DNA of 48,683 nt from positions 1-48,683 of the forward strand of contig CAJFPD010000031.1 of the NCBI GenBank assembly GCA_904398315.1, given 5' to 3'. Shown here in pieces: positions 14,885-23,835 of the stretch. The notes below the pieces were generated by a model. That model was given only the letters and a program-made list of their open reading frames with translations, searched no databases and was not told the DNA's origin. Source of the stretch: Candidatus Alangreenwoodia gallinarii. GTDB taxonomy: Bacteria > Bacillota > Clostridia > Peptostreptococcales > Anaerovoracaceae. How positions within the stretch are numbered: the stretch's first letter is position 1; each line of letters begins with the position of its first letter. The translations under genes and the position numbers were made by a program.

Positions 14885-16765
14885 TTATTTCATCAGCTCA
14901 CAGATATGATTTGAAAATGCTACAGGATCCTCGATATCGAGGCCTCCGATCAGCATCGCCTGATCATACAAAAGTGCGGTATAGACGCGGAGCTTCGATT
15001 CGTCTCCTGCGCTGTAGGCGCCTGTCAGCGCTTCAAATACGGGGTGATCCGGATTGAGCTCGAGAACTTTCTGGGATTTCACTTTTTCCTGAACCGGCAT
15101 GGAGTTGATAGCCTTCTCCATCTCGATGGATACATCTCCGTCTACCGTCATGCACACAGGATTCGATTTCAGTCTCTGAGAAAGCCGTACTTCCTTGACT
15201 CTTCCACCGAGCATCTCTGTCATTTTCGCCAGCATTTCCTTGTTTTCACTGGCCTTCTTCTCAAACTCTTCCTTTTCCTCTTCGGTTTCCTCCAGACCCA
15301 GATCCTCGCCGGATGCGGAACGGAATTCTTTTTCCTGATAGGTACGGATCATACGGATCAGGAAGTCATCCACCTCATCTGTCATGTAGAGAACCTCATA
15401 ACCTTTGTCAAGAAGCAGTTCGATCTGAGGAAGCTTTTCGATCTGGTTGACAGAAGATCCTGTCGCATAATAGATATATTTCTGATCTTCCTTCATTCTG
15501 GAGACGTATTCTTTCAGCGTCACGAGCTTCTTTTCACTGGACGAATAGAACAGGAGGAGATCCTGAAGTTCTTCCTTCAGCTGTCCGAAGCTGTTGTAAA
15601 GGCCGAATTTAAGCGAAAGCCCGAAATCTTTAAAGAAATCCTCGTATTCCTCTCTTGACGTATTGAGCATCGACAGCAGTTCGTTTCTGACTTTCTTTTC
15701 GATGCTCTTTGCGATGTTTCTCACCTGACGGTCCTGCTGCAGCATCTCTCTGGAGATATTCAGCGACAGATCCTGTGAGTCGACGATACCGCGGACAAAT
15801 CCGAAATGATCCGGTATCAGATCTGCGCACTTGTCCATGATCAGCACGCCGCTGGAATAAAGCTGAAGACCCTTTTCATAATCCGGTGAAAAATAATTAA
15901 ACGGAGGTCTCTCCGGAATAAACAGCAGCGCGCTGAAGGACGATACACCTTCTACGCTGTAATGAATCGTTCTGCGCGGTTTTCCCTGCCCGAAGAACTT
16001 TTCCTGATAAAACTGCGTATACTGATCTTCCGTGATCTCACTTTTGCTCTTTTTCCAGAGAGGAACCATACTGTTGAGTGTTTCCACATCCGTATAGGTT
16101 TCAAATTCATTATCCTCTCCGCCTTCCTTCTGTCTCGTCTTCTCGACTTCCATCTGGATAGGATATCTGATATAATCGGAATATTTTTTCACCAGAGATC
16201 TCAGTTTATAATCGAAGAGATATTCATCATAATTATCATCCTTCGTATTGTTCTTGATATGCAGAATGACTCTGGTACCGTGGCCGACCATAGCGCTCTC
16301 CAGCAGAGTATAACCGTCCGCACCGGTGGATTCCCACTGCCAGCACTCTTCCGATCCGTACTTTCTCGAGATGACGGTTACTTTATCTGCCACCATGAAT
16401 GCCGAATAAAAGCCGACACCGAACTGTCCGATGATATCCACTTCCGGCTTTTCCTCATCCAGAGATCTCTTGAAATCCAGCGATCCGCTGCGGGCGATCG
16501 TTCCGAGATTTTCCTCCAGCTCCTCTTTACTCATGCCGATACCGTTATCGATAACGCTGAGTGTCCTTTCTTCCGGATCTGTCTCCAGAGCGATATAAAA
16601 ATCGTCCCTCGAAAGGCCCTCCGGTCCTTCATAATACAGCTTATCGATCGCATCGCTCGCGTTAGAAATCAGTTCCCTGAGAAAAATCTCCTTATTCGTA
16701 TATACGGAATTGATCATCATATCGAGAAGTTTTTTCGATTCTGCTTTAAACTGTTTTTTCGCCAT
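14885..16765 (-). CDS. htpG: Chaperone HtpG (Hsp90)
   Basis: A 626-aa cytosolic Hsp90 chaperone. The N-terminal GHKL ATPase domain has ELISNASDAIDK, DNGIGM and GQFGVGFYSAF; the middle domain has the RGIVDSQDLSLNISREMLQ client/ATP-contact region; the C-terminal dimerisation domain ends with the ICELMK tail. Length is normal. GAGGTG lies before the ATG. It is transcribed alone, from a promoter overlapped by a perfect CIRCE operator and ended by its own terminator, so heat-shock control by HrcA is expected. Confidence 0.97.
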   Translation of the reverse strand: MAKKQFKAESKKLLDMMINSVYTNKEIFLRELISNASDAIDKLYYEGPEGLSRDDFYIALETDPEERTLSVIDNGIGMSKEELEENLGTIARSGSLDFKRSLDEEKPEVDIIGQFGVGFYSAFMVADKVTVISRKYGSEECWQWESTGADGYTLLESAMVGHGTRVILHIKNNTKDDNYDEYLFDYKLRSLVKKYSDYIRYPIQMEVEKTRQKEGGEDNEFETYTDVETLNSMVPLWKKSKSEITEDQYTQFYQEKFFGQGKPRRTIHYSVEGVSSFSALLFIPERPPFNYFSPDYEKGLQLYSSGVLIMDKCADLIPDHFGFVRGIVDSQDLSLNISREMLQQDRQVRNIAKSIEKKVRNELLSMLNTSREEYEDFFKDFGLSLKFGLYNSFGQLKEELQDLLLFYSSSEKKLVTLKEYVSRMKEDQKYIYYATGSSVNQIEKLPQIELLLDKGYEVLYMTDEVDDFLIRMIRTYQEKEFRSASGEDLGLEETEEEKEEFEKKASENKEMLAKMTEMLGGRVKEVRLSQRLKSNPVCMTVDGDVSIEMEKAINSMPVQEKVKSQKVLELNPDHPVFEALTGAYSAGDESKLRVYTALLYDQAMLIGGLDIEDPVAFSNHICELMK

Positions 16766-16942
16766 GACTCTGCACCTCTTTTTTCTTTATGTCTCATTCT
16801 CCGCTGCTTCCGGTATCCATAAGGTCTGTCTCCGTCTTCAGCGGGTAATCCCTCTCTGCTGTACGCCGGGATGGCAAAAACAGCAGCTCTGTATGCTGCA
16901 TCCTCCTGTCACGCCGGCACACCGGTTTTCTCTGTCGCTATG

Positions 16943-16969
16943 TTAGCACTCATCTTTATCGAGTGCTAA
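16943..16969. promoter_or_regulatory. CIRCE operator (HrcA binding site)
   Basis: TTAGCACTC, nine bases and GAGTGCTAA form a perfect match to the CIRCE consensus bound by the heat-shock repressor HrcA. It begins a few bases after the -10 box of the htpG promoter, so HrcA bound here would block initiation. In Bacillus subtilis htpG is not an HrcA target; CIRCE is normally on groE and dnaK. Confidence 0.95.
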
Positions 16970-16973
16970 CATA

Positions 16974-17002
16974 ACTATAAATCAGCTACTGTAAAATTGC
17001 AA
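16974..17002 (-). promoter_or_regulatory. htpG promoter
   Basis: TTGCAA, a 17-bp spacer and TATAGT on the minus strand. The predicted start lies within the CIRCE element, leaving an untranslated leader of about 200 nt with a CCGG TGTG CCGG hairpin near 16920. No gene lies in that leader. Confidence 0.85.
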
Positions 17003-17153
17003 GCATTATTTTTATTCTGTCATATTTTTTCGTCTGCCTCACGGAAATAAAGACTTTCCATTCCTGCCGCTCCGCTGCAGAACACAGCTTCGGATATTTC
17101 TGTGATTTCTTCACCTGCCGCGTTTCTCCGGCTGCGCTGCCGTACAGATCCCG

Positions 17154-17180
17154 GTCTCCGCAGGGAGATATCCTGCGGAG
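17154..17180 (-). other. Hairpin beyond the 101-aa gene terminator
   Basis: TCTCCGCAGG and CCTGCGGAGA pair as a stem of about 10-11 bp with a short loop, just downstream of the terminator at 17186-17224. No T-run follows; it may protect the mRNA end or act as a second stop. Confidence 0.4.
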
Positions 17181-17185
17181 ACATA

Positions 17186-17224
17186 AAAAGACTGCCTCCG
17201 GTAATGACACCTCAGCAGTCTTTT
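17186..17224 (-). terminator. Intrinsic terminator after the 101-aa gene
   Basis: AAAAGACTGC pairs with GCAGTCTTTT, with an inner GGT/ACC pairing, and T-rich sequence on the minus strand. It lies 34 bases after the stop. Confidence 0.75.
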
Positions 17225-17257
17225 CTTTCTTCGTTATGAATAATTCCAATGTGAAAT

Positions 17258-17563
17258 CTATTTTTCTTCTGCGAGTTTTGCTTCGACATAGTCGCCGATC
17301 TTGCAGTCTCTGTTTCTGTTTGCGAGCTGTTCTTCATACCAGTCGAGAAGTTCATCCGTCGTACCCGGGAAGTCCTTCATCAGACTGCCTACGTGAGTTC
17401 TTACTCCGCCGGCTCTTTCAGGCTCTACATAACGGAGCTCCAGGCTGTTTCCGTCCTTTGTTATGATACCGTACTGCGAATTATTTTTAGAGTCGATCTT
17501 ATACTTTGTTCTGTAGCCTCTGTGCTTAGCTGCAGCTACGATTTCGTCCATTGTACAAGTCAT
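17258..17563 (-). CDS. Small protein of unknown function (101 aa)
   Basis: A 101-aa charged soluble protein. The N-terminus (MDEIVAAAKHRGYRTKYKI) looks helical with basic residues; the middle has SLELRYVEPERAGGVRTHVG; the C-terminus is acidic. I recognise no family. AAGGAGGAT lies seven bases before the ATG, an extended -10 promoter lies upstream and a terminator follows, so it is a well-formed single gene. Divergent from the Cys-rich plus-strand gene. Confidence 0.75.
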   Translation of the reverse strand: MTCTMDEIVAAAKHRGYRTKYKIDSKNNSQYGIITKDGNSLELRYVEPERAGGVRTHVGSLMKDFPGTTDELLDWYEEQLANRNRDCKIGDYVEAKLAEEK

Positions 17564-17639
17564 TTTGAAAATCCTCCTTAAAGATAAACAATATTTTCAG
17601 AAGACAGATGCACCCTCCGGCACATCCATCCAAGAACAG

Positions 17640-17648
17640 ATTATATCA
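17640..17648 (-). promoter_or_regulatory. Extended -10 promoter of the 101-aa gene
   Basis: TGATATAAT on the minus strand is an extended -10 element (TGN plus TATAAT). No good -35 box is present. It lies about 75 nt before the start codon. Confidence 0.5.
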
Positions 17649-17768
17649 CAATCTTTTCAGATTTCTACCCTTAATTTACAGTTTACTCTCAAATAGTAAC
17701 AATATTCTTTTCCATCGAATATAATGCATAAAAAATACTTCCATTCATCATTTTAAGGAGGAAATCTT

Positions 17769-18827
17769 ATGGGTTGCTTCAATGGTTGTTTCAACAGTTG
17801 TCATAACGGCTGCGTATCACCCGACTCCGCACAGGGCTGCTGCAATGCTCATGACCTCTGTCAGTTTGACGGAGATTTCAGCAATGTGGTCTCGGAACCG
17901 ATCTACGTTCAGAAAATCTACGATGCCGTCATGCTCAATCTTCAGGGGCTTAAAACGGTCAGTGCACAGAAATTCTCACCGGCGATTCCGAATGGCTTCC
18001 GTCTGATCGGCGTCTCCGGAATCAGCTGCAGAAAATTTTTCAACCCGGCAAATATCAACGACAGTGCCAATCTCACTTTAAAATGCAATACCACTGTCTC
18101 CGGAGCCAGCTTTGTATGCGATCAGGGCGGAGAAGCAAAGGTCGTCGGACCGGACGGAACGCTCTCAGAAAGAATCCTCTATGCGGACACTTCGGAATGT
18201 GATGAAGAGGGAAAGGGTACACCGATCTTCGGAACTCAGAAAGTGAATATTTCCGGTCAGGTTGTCGTAACGCTCAATCTGATTCTCATGGATAATTTCG
18301 GAAGAGAAGTGACATTCCCTGTCTCGGCTAACGTTTCGATCGCCACCGCAGCTTCTCCTCTGGTCCTGACCAGCTTTTTCGAAATGTGCATGCCGTCCGT
18401 ACATCAGACGGCTATTCTTCCGAGATTTACGGAGCTCTGCAATGTCAGCTGTGAAACGCGTCTGGCCACAAACAGTTACTGCCGGGATCTCACAATCAAT
18501 TCAGGCGGAGAAGTGTGCGGAAATCTGATCATCGCGCTCTGTGTCAATTGTGAAAAGAAGATTATCGTTCCGGTTCAGCTCTGCGTGCTGTCCACCGGAT
18601 TCGTGGAGGTAAGCCCCGATACCTCTCAGATCTGTTCCAGCTTCCCGCAGCTCTTTCCGAATCAACTTCAGAAAGATGACGAGGATACGGAGGGAGACAG
18701 CGACGACTGCCAGCCTTGTTCCGCGCCTCAGCCGGACAGATGTATGCCTTGTGCCATGCCGCCGGGATGTTTTGAGCCGATCCCTCCTTGCCCTCCGGTG
18801 CCTCCTGTTCCTCCGGTCTGCAGATAA
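17769..18827 (+). CDS. Cysteine-rich protein of unknown function, possible spore-surface protein
   Basis: A 352-aa protein with about 30 cysteines. The N-terminus has a dense cluster (CFNGCFNSCHNGC, then CCNAHDLC), the central 250 residues are beta-rich with scattered Cys, then an acidic DDEDTEGDSDD linker and a Cys/Pro tail ending PPVPPVPPVCR. There is no signal peptide or membrane helix. Such composition is seen in clostridial spore coat or exosporium proteins, cross-linked by disulfides, but I recognise no named family, so a spore role is inference. AAGGAGG lies seven bases before the ATG. One of the few plus-strand genes. I could not find a convincing sigma-E or sigma-K promoter upstream. 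Confidence 0.75.
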   Translation: MGCFNGCFNSCHNGCVSPDSAQGCCNAHDLCQFDGDFSNVVSEPIYVQKIYDAVMLNLQGLKTVSAQKFSPAIPNGFRLIGVSGISCRKFFNPANINDSANLTLKCNTTVSGASFVCDQGGEAKVVGPDGTLSERILYADTSECDEEGKGTPIFGTQKVNISGQVVVTLNLILMDNFGREVTFPVSANVSIATAASPLVLTSFFEMCMPSVHQTAILPRFTELCNVSCETRLATNSYCRDLTINSGGEVCGNLIIALCVNCEKKIIVPVQLCVLSTGFVEVSPDTSQICSSFPQLFPNQLQKDDEDTEGDSDDCQPCSAPQPDRCMPCAMPPGCFEPIPPCPPVPPVPPVCR

Positions 18828-18874
18828 ATCTATGCACGTTTTCCCGAAGAAAACAGGACATCGGATACAGACAG

Positions 18875-18918
18875 ACGGCCGGAGGCCGCGGAATTTTCCG
18901 TCCGCGGCCTCCGGCCGT
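18875..18918. terminator. GC-rich bidirectional hairpin between convergent genes
   Basis: An 18-bp perfect stem (ACGGCCGGAGGCCGCGGA and its complement) with an 8-nt loop lies between the convergent Cys-rich gene and ilvB. It lacks a clear T-run in either direction, so termination is probable rather than certain. Confidence 0.6.
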
Positions 18919-18978
18919 ATTATCTGTGATAAAATATCCGTCCTGCGGATCGTAAATCGATTCCGTCTCAGGAATTTT

Positions 18979-20646
18979 TTATAGTTCCTCCGCGTCAAGG
19001 ACCTGATCATTCATCGCGTTGCCCGGCGGAACGATAGGAAAGACATCCTGCGCCGAATCGATATCACAGACGATGACACCGCCTTTTCCGCTGCGGATCG
19101 CTTCTTTCAGCGCTTCGCGCAAGGAGGCCAGATCATTCACATGCCATCCGCCCAGTCCGTATGCTTCCGCAAGTTTCACATAATCGATGACATCCGGCAG
19201 CGTCGTCGCAGAATAGCGCTTCTCAAAGAAGAGCTTCTGCCACTGACGCACCATTCCCAGCACATTATTCTTAAAGAGAATCGTGGTGATCGGCAGTTTT
19301 CTCGCCGCCACCGTCGCCAGCTCATTGCAGTTCATCCTGAAGCTTCCGTCTCCCGTAACATGAATGACGCGTCTTCCCAGATTTCCCATCTGAGCGCCGA
19401 TGGCCGCTCCCAGACCGAAGCCCATCGTCCCCAGTCCGCCGGAAGTAATGTTTGTCCGCGGTTCTGTAAACGGCCACTCCTGCGCCGTCCACATCTGATG
19501 CTGCCCTACATCCGTAGCCACAATCACATCGTCGCCCAGCACGTCGTGAATCGTCCGGAAGATATTCTTCGGTACAAAGGAATCCTCCGGAATCTCCTTC
19601 GGCACGCGGAAAGAATCGATCTCTTCCGTCCACTCAGCATGTTTCTTCGTTTCTATACGCTCAAGAAGCCCGTCGAGAATCTCATTCATATCGCCGATCA
19701 GCGGAAGATCCACGATCACATTTTTATCGATCTCAGAATCATCGATATCGATCTGGGCAATCGTCGCTCCCTGAGCAAAATAATCCGTATTTCCCGTAAC
19801 GCGGTCGCTGAATCTCGCCCCGACAGCGATCAGAAGGTCACAGTTGTGTACAGCGAGATTCGCCTCTCTCTGGCCGTGCATACCGACCATACCCAGCGAC
19901 AGAGGATGTTTCCGGGATATAGCGCCGAGATTCATAAGAGTCGAAACCACAGGAATATCAGCTTTTTCCGCCAGCGCTGTCAGGCGTTCCGAAGCTTCGG
20001 CGGTAATCACACCTCCCCCGGCATAAAGAAGAGGCCTTTCCGCCTGGTTTATCATCTCCGCCAGTTCCTCCAGATCCTCATCCTCATATTTTCTCGGAGG
20101 TCTGTCCTTTTCCGCCGCCGGCGCCGGCTCATAGTCATATGTCTGCTGCATGATATCCTTCGGCACATCGATGAGAACAGGGCCCGGACGACCGCTCTTC
20201 GCGATCCGGAATGCTTCGCGGATATCATCAGCCAGCTCGCTGATATCGCTTACGAAAAAATTGTGCTTTGTGATCGGAATCGTGATTCCGTAAATGTCGA
20301 CCTCCTGAAAGGAATCCCTGCCGATCAGAGCCAGCGGAACCTGACCCGTGATTACGACGAGAGGTATGGAATCCATGAAAGCTGTCGCGATTCCCGTAAC
20401 GGTATTCGTCGCCCCCGGACCGCTGGTTGCAAAGGCGACACCCACACGCCCCGTGGAACGTGCGTAACCGTCGGCAGCATGGGTAGCTCCCTGTTCATGA
20501 CTGGTAAGAACATGGTCGATTTCATCCCGGTAATCATACAGGGCATCATAAAGAGGCATAATCTGACCTCCCGGATATCCGAAAACGGTATCTACGCCCT
20601 GTTCCTTCAGGCATTCCAATATAATATTTGAACCTTTTATCTTCAT
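18979..20646 (-). CDS. ilvB: Acetolactate synthase, large (catalytic) subunit
   Basis: A 555-aa thiamine-diphosphate enzyme that condenses two pyruvates to acetolactate, or pyruvate with 2-oxobutyrate, in branched-chain amino acid synthesis. The N-terminal domain has GYPGGQIMPLYDAL and the catalytic Glu in HEQGATHAADGYAR; the central domain is FAD-type; the C-terminal domain has the ThDP motif GDGSFRMNCNELATV with KNNVLGMV. Length and motifs fit the anabolic enzyme. The regulatory small subunit ilvN is not in the window. The ribosome binding site is weak (AGAGAAAAG). It lies downstream of ilvC, separated by two terminator-like hairpins, so it may have its own promoter. Confidence 0.95.
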   Translation of the reverse strand: MKIKGSNIILECLKEQGVDTVFGYPGGQIMPLYDALYDYRDEIDHVLTSHEQGATHAADGYARSTGRVGVAFATSGPGATNTVTGIATAFMDSIPLVVITGQVPLALIGRDSFQEVDIYGITIPITKHNFFVSDISELADDIREAFRIAKSGRPGPVLIDVPKDIMQQTYDYEPAPAAEKDRPPRKYEDEDLEELAEMINQAERPLLYAGGGVITAEASERLTALAEKADIPVVSTLMNLGAISRKHPLSLGMVGMHGQREANLAVHNCDLLIAVGARFSDRVTGNTDYFAQGATIAQIDIDDSEIDKNVIVDLPLIGDMNEILDGLLERIETKKHAEWTEEIDSFRVPKEIPEDSFVPKNIFRTIHDVLGDDVIVATDVGQHQMWTAQEWPFTEPRTNITSGGLGTMGFGLGAAIGAQMGNLGRRVIHVTGDGSFRMNCNELATVAARKLPITTILFKNNVLGMVRQWQKLFFEKRYSATTLPDVIDYVKLAEAYGLGGWHVNDLASLREALKEAIRSGKGGVIVCDIDSAQDVFPIVPPGNAMNDQVLDAEEL

Positions 20647-20729
20647 AATTCTTTTCTCTAATCTGTCCTGCAGCCTGGAAATAACTTTATTTGAACTTAT
20701 CTGAAACGACTCATCTCTGAGAAACAGGC

Positions 20730-20751
20730 AGCGTGTGAATACGCTGCCGTG
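20730..20751. other. Hairpin in the ilvB leader
   Basis: GGCAGCGT and ACGCTGCC form an 8-bp stem with a 6-nt loop, about 85 nt upstream of ilvB. No T-run follows on the minus strand. It may be part of ilvB leader structure. Confidence 0.4.
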
Positions 20752-20757
20752 GAAAAA

Positions 20758-20824
20758 AATTCCGGCGATCCGCCGGTATAATGAAAAGAAAATACCGGGC
20801 CGGGCTCCTGCCCCGCCCGGCCGT
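20758..20824 (-). terminator. Two consecutive terminator hairpins after ilvC
   Basis: On the minus strand GGCCGGGC pairs with GCCCGGCC, followed by CGGTATTTTCTTTTC. Then CCGGCG pairs with CGCCGG, followed by AATTTTTTT. Together they separate ilvC from ilvB. Confidence 0.75.
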
Positions 20825-20859
20825 ATAGATTTCTCTCCGGTATGTTCCTGTTGTATAGC

Positions 20860-21855
20860 CTATTTCTCGTCGCTCCAGGAATACATCTTTCTGAGTTCCT
20901 TGCCGACAGCTTCGAGCTGATGTGCCGCCTTGAGCTTTCTCGTAGCGTTGAAGTGCTGTCTGCCGACTTTGTTTTCCATGATCCAGTTTCTCGCGAATGT
21001 TCCGTCCTGAATCTCGGAAAGTACCTTCTTCATTTCCTTCTTCGTATCTTCCGTGATGATTCTCTTGCCGATTTCGTAATCGCCGAATTCCGCCGTATCG
21101 GAGATAGAGTGTCTCATCTCGGAGAAACCTCCGTGGTAGATCAGATCCACGATCAGCTTCATCTCGTGGATACATTCGAAGTAAGCGTTGCGCGGATCAT
21201 ATCCTGCCTCTACCAGCGTTTCAAAGCCTGCCTGCATCAGAGCAGTGACGCCGCCGCAGAGTACGCACTGTTCGCCGAACAGATCTGTCTCTGTCTCTGT
21301 CTGGAATGTCGTTTCCAGAATCGCTGCTCTCGCTCCGCCGATGCCTGCTCCGTAAGCGAGTGCTTTCTCCAGCGCTCTGCCGGTAGCATCCTGATATACC
21401 GCTACGAGACACGGAACGCCCTTTCCTGCGAGATACTCGCTTCTCACCGTGTGACCCGGACCTTTCGGTGCGATCATCGTAACGTCAACATTTGCCGGCG
21501 GAACGATCTGCTGGAAGTGGATATTGAAGCCGTGAGCAAACATGAGCATATCTCCGTCCTTCAGGTTCGGTTCGATACTCTCTTTATATATGTCAGCCTG
21601 TTTTTCGTCCGGAGTAAGGATCATGATAATATCGGCAGCCTTAGCCGCTTCCGCAGCCGTGGTAACCTTCAGTCCCGCTTCTTCAGCGATTTTCCAGGAT
21701 TTGCTGCCTTCATAAAGGCCTACGATCACATCGACACCGCTCTCCTTCAGGTTCAGCGCATGAGCATGTCCCTGGCTGCCGTAGCCGATGATGGCCACCG
21801 TCTTTCCGTCCAGAAGCGAAAGGTTGCAGTCGCTCTGATAGTAGATATTTGCCAT
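20860..21855 (-). CDS. ilvC: Ketol-acid reductoisomerase
   Basis: A 331-aa class I enzyme that converts acetolactate to dihydroxyisovalerate with NAD(P)H and Mg. The N-terminal Rossmann motif is [20 protein letters not shown], followed by [10 protein letters not shown] and [10 protein letters not shown]. The C-terminal knotted domain has the Mg ligands in [12 protein letters not shown] and [32 protein letters not shown] gives a strong start. It works with IlvB in the valine/isoleucine pathway. Confidence 0.97.
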   Translation of the reverse strand: MANIYYQSDCNLSLLDGKTVAIIGYGSQGHAHALNLKESGVDVIVGLYEGSKSWKIAEEAGLKVTTAAEAAKAADIIMILTPDEKQADIYKESIEPNLKDGDMLMFAHGFNIHFQQIVPPANVDVTMIAPKGPGHTVRSEYLAGKGVPCLVAVYQDATGRALEKALAYGAGIGGARAAILETTFQTETETDLFGEQCVLCGGVTALMQAGFETLVEAGYDPRNAYFECIHEMKLIVDLIYHGGFSEMRHSISDTAEFGDYEIGKRIITEDTKKEMKKVLSEIQDGTFARNWIMENKVGRQHFNATRKLKAAHQLEAVGKELRKMYSWSDEK

Positions 21856-21902
21856 TTTTATTCCTCCTTCTGATCCGTCAGGATCATTTAAATACCAATC
21901 CG

Positions 21903-21920
21903 GTGCACTTTTTTATGCAC
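21903..21920. promoter_or_regulatory. Inverted repeat at the ilvC transcription start, possible operator
   Basis: GTGCA and TGCAC flank eight A/T bases just downstream of the ilvC -10 box. It could be a repressor site or leader hairpin. It does not match the CodY box. Confidence 0.35.
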
Positions 21921-21925
21921 ATTTA

Positions 21926-21954
21926 ATCATACTATTCGTAATATTCTAAGTCAA
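21926..21954 (-). promoter_or_regulatory. ilvC promoter
   Basis: TTGACT, a 17-bp spacer and TATGAT on the minus strand, about 70 nt before ilvC. Confidence 0.75.
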
Positions 21955-21975
21955 TACATTTTCGGAGCCATTCCG

Positions 21976-22923
21976 TCATTTTTCGCTGCCGTTCCAGAAA
22001 TAATAATCCCTGTTCAGATAGTCAAAACGACATCCCTGAAAGATATCACGTTCTTCCATGATTTCCGCGATGCGGTCCCGTATCTTCCACCAGCTCCGCC
22101 CCCAGTTGCAGAACACGGTATTTTCCTCCGGCGCTCTGCTTACGAGACGCTGAACACAGATTTCCGGTGAAAGAAATTCCAGAAATCGAACGACCCGGAC
22201 GGCGTATTCCTCCGCGCTGATGAGACGAAATTCCCCGGCCTCGTACTGTCTGCACAGTTCTGTATCTTTTTCGATATACAGCGAATGGAGCTTGACCTGA
22301 TTCACGCCGAGAGCACTCAGAATTTTTGCCGCCTCTTCCGCATCGGAATCGTCGTCCCAGGGCAGGTTCAGGATGAGATGAGCACAGATTTCCATTCCGT
22401 ATTTTCTGCTCCGTATCACCGCATCGATGAATTCCGCCAGCGTATGACCGCGGCAGATCTTTTTCAGTGTCCTGTGACTGATGCTCTGAAGCCCCAGTTC
22501 TAAAACGGCGGGTTTTCCGTACTGTCTGCAGATTCCGGCGATCGCCTCCAGATAATCGTCCGAAACGCAGTCAGGACGCGTGGAAAGGCAGATCTCTGCG
22601 ATTTCTTCCATCGCAAGAGCACGGCTTATCGATTCGCACAGCCGGGGAAGAGGGAGATATGTATTGGTAAAATTCTGAAAATACGCCGAAAAACGCCGTG
22701 CGCCGTATCGTTTTCCAATATATTCCATATTTTTCTGCAGCTGTTCTTCCACCGGAAGAGCCGAAGAAAGATTTTCAAAGCCCGCGCCTTCCGCTCCGCA
22801 GAAGGTACATCCCGCCTGACCGTCTTCTCTGTTCGGGCAGGAAACCGCCAGACTCACCGGAAGCTTATAGATTTTCTGTCCGTACTTTTTCTTCATATAA
22901 TCGGCATAAGACAGATATCTCAT
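21976..22923 (-). CDS. YtqA/YhcC-family radical SAM protein
   Basis: A 315-aa radical-SAM protein of the TIGR01212 type. The cluster motif is spaced C-x9-C-x2-C (CPNREDGQAGCTFC near residue 29), a hallmark of this subfamily, and the N-terminus YMKKKYGQKIYKLPV is typical. Other conserved parts are YFQNFTNTY, LELGLQS and HLILNLPWDD. Its reaction is not well defined. GGGAGG lies ten bases before the ATG. Its leader contains copy A of the repeated element described at 23019-23100. Confidence 0.9.
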   Translation of the reverse strand: MRYLSYADYMKKKYGQKIYKLPVSLAVSCPNREDGQAGCTFCGAEGAGFENLSSALPVEEQLQKNMEYIGKRYGARRFSAYFQNFTNTYLPLPRLCESISRALAMEEIAEICLSTRPDCVSDDYLEAIAGICRQYGKPAVLELGLQSISHRTLKKICRGHTLAEFIDAVIRSRKYGMEICAHLILNLPWDDDSDAEEAAKILSALGVNQVKLHSLYIEKDTELCRQYEAGEFRLISAEEYAVRVVRFLEFLSPEICVQRLVSRAPEENTVFCNWGRSWWKIRDRIAEIMEERDIFQGCRFDYLNRDYYFWNGSEK

Positions 22924-23018
22924 AGCGCAGACCTCCCTCTGCAGAATTCCTCTCTTTTCGCTGCATATATGCGGTGAGCCTCTAAGCTCCCTCTTCGTCT
23001 GCCTACGCAGACTCGCGG

Positions 23019-23100
23019 TTCGCTAAGAGGTCGTCGCATACATGAAACCTACCGTTCATCTTCGCCCTTCGGGCTTGATTCACGGGGTTTCATAGTAAAA
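23019..23100 (-). repeat. Repeated structured element, copy A
   Basis: Read on the minus strand it begins TTTTACTATGAAACCCCG and ends with a CATGTATGCG and CTTAGCGAA segment. ATGAAACC pairs with GGTTTCAT around an inner GCCC TTC GGGC hairpin. It abuts the T-tract of the upstream terminator and lies in the leader of the YtqA-type gene. It shares blocks with copy B at 28084-28251. A neighbouring GTCTGC/GCAGAC hairpin lies at 22997-23012. Confidence 0.7.
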
Positions 23101-23136
23101 GCGGCGCAGACCTGTTTTTCCGGTTCTCCGCCGCTT
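23099..23136 (-). terminator. Terminator after the P-loop gene
   Basis: AAGCGGCG and CGCCGCTT pair around a 22-nt loop and are followed on the minus strand by the TTTTAC that opens repeat copy A. Confidence 0.65.
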
Positions 23137-23203
23137 CTGTTTTTCCGGTCCGGTTTCTTTCCGGCACCGGCATACCTGTTTCAGCCGTATGTTTCCGCCG
23201 CAA

Positions 23204-23626
23204 CTATTTGTTCAGTATCTCATACTGTCTTATGCTGGCATCCAGTTCCTCAAGATCCGCGCTGAGACTGACGACAAACTCAATGCCGGATTTTTCCGAG
23301 ATAACCTGAAGTCTTCTGAGAAACTCCGGCAGATCGCGGATGGCAATATCGGCATGTCTGAGGATGCTGTCGATGAAAATAACCTCGATATCATAATTAG
23401 AACTCATGATTCCGTAGATAAATCCGATATATTCATCTATGTTATTGACATACTCGAAATCGTCCATGACGATCATGCGGATCTGGTGTTCGAGATCATG
23501 CTTGAGCCTGTCATCTTTGCTGATAAATACCACACTGCCGTTCTTCTCGTTGACATCGCGGTTGGCCATCTCCACCATCAGCTTCGTTTTGCCGGTACCT
23601 TTATGACCTACTAAAAGTTTTACCAT
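23204..23626 (-). CDS. Small P-loop NTPase-like protein
   Basis: A 140-aa protein with a Walker A motif GHKGTGKTK at residue 7 and a hydrophobic IEVIFIDSIL Walker B-like strand near residue 79. It resembles the core of a RecA-type or ABC-type ATPase but is too short for a full one. No partner gene is adjacent. GGGAG precedes the ATG, with its own promoter and terminator. Nucleotide binding is likely; function is unknown. Confidence 0.75.
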   Translation of the reverse strand: MVKLLVGHKGTGKTKLMVEMANRDVNEKNGSVVFISKDDRLKHDLEHQIRMIVMDDFEYVNNIDEYIGFIYGIMSSNYDIEVIFIDSILRHADIAIRDLPEFLRRLQVISEKSGIEFVVSLSADLEELDASIRQYEILNK

Positions 23627-23668
23627 TGCCTTTTCTCCCTTCCGATAAAATTGATCTTTCGTGAGTCA

Positions 23669-23697
23669 ATTATACTATCTGAGGGAAAAAAGAACAA
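23669..23697 (-). promoter_or_regulatory. Promoter of the P-loop gene
   Basis: TTGTTC, a 17-bp spacer and TATAAT on the minus strand, about 40 nt before the start codon. Confidence 0.7.
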
Positions 23698-23835
23698 CCG
23701 GATTAAGCAAGAAAACCTCTTGTTTTACTAATTTTTTATTTTTTCAATATAATAATTCGTCATATCACAGACAGGGCGTATTTTTTTCGCCGCACAGCCG
23801 GAAACCTGCAGAAGATATCTCGCTGACACACCGTT

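Noticed and set aside
18875-18918. 18-bp hairpin as an IS end or repeat
   Set aside because: Single copy, no transposase nearby; better explained as a terminator between convergent genes.
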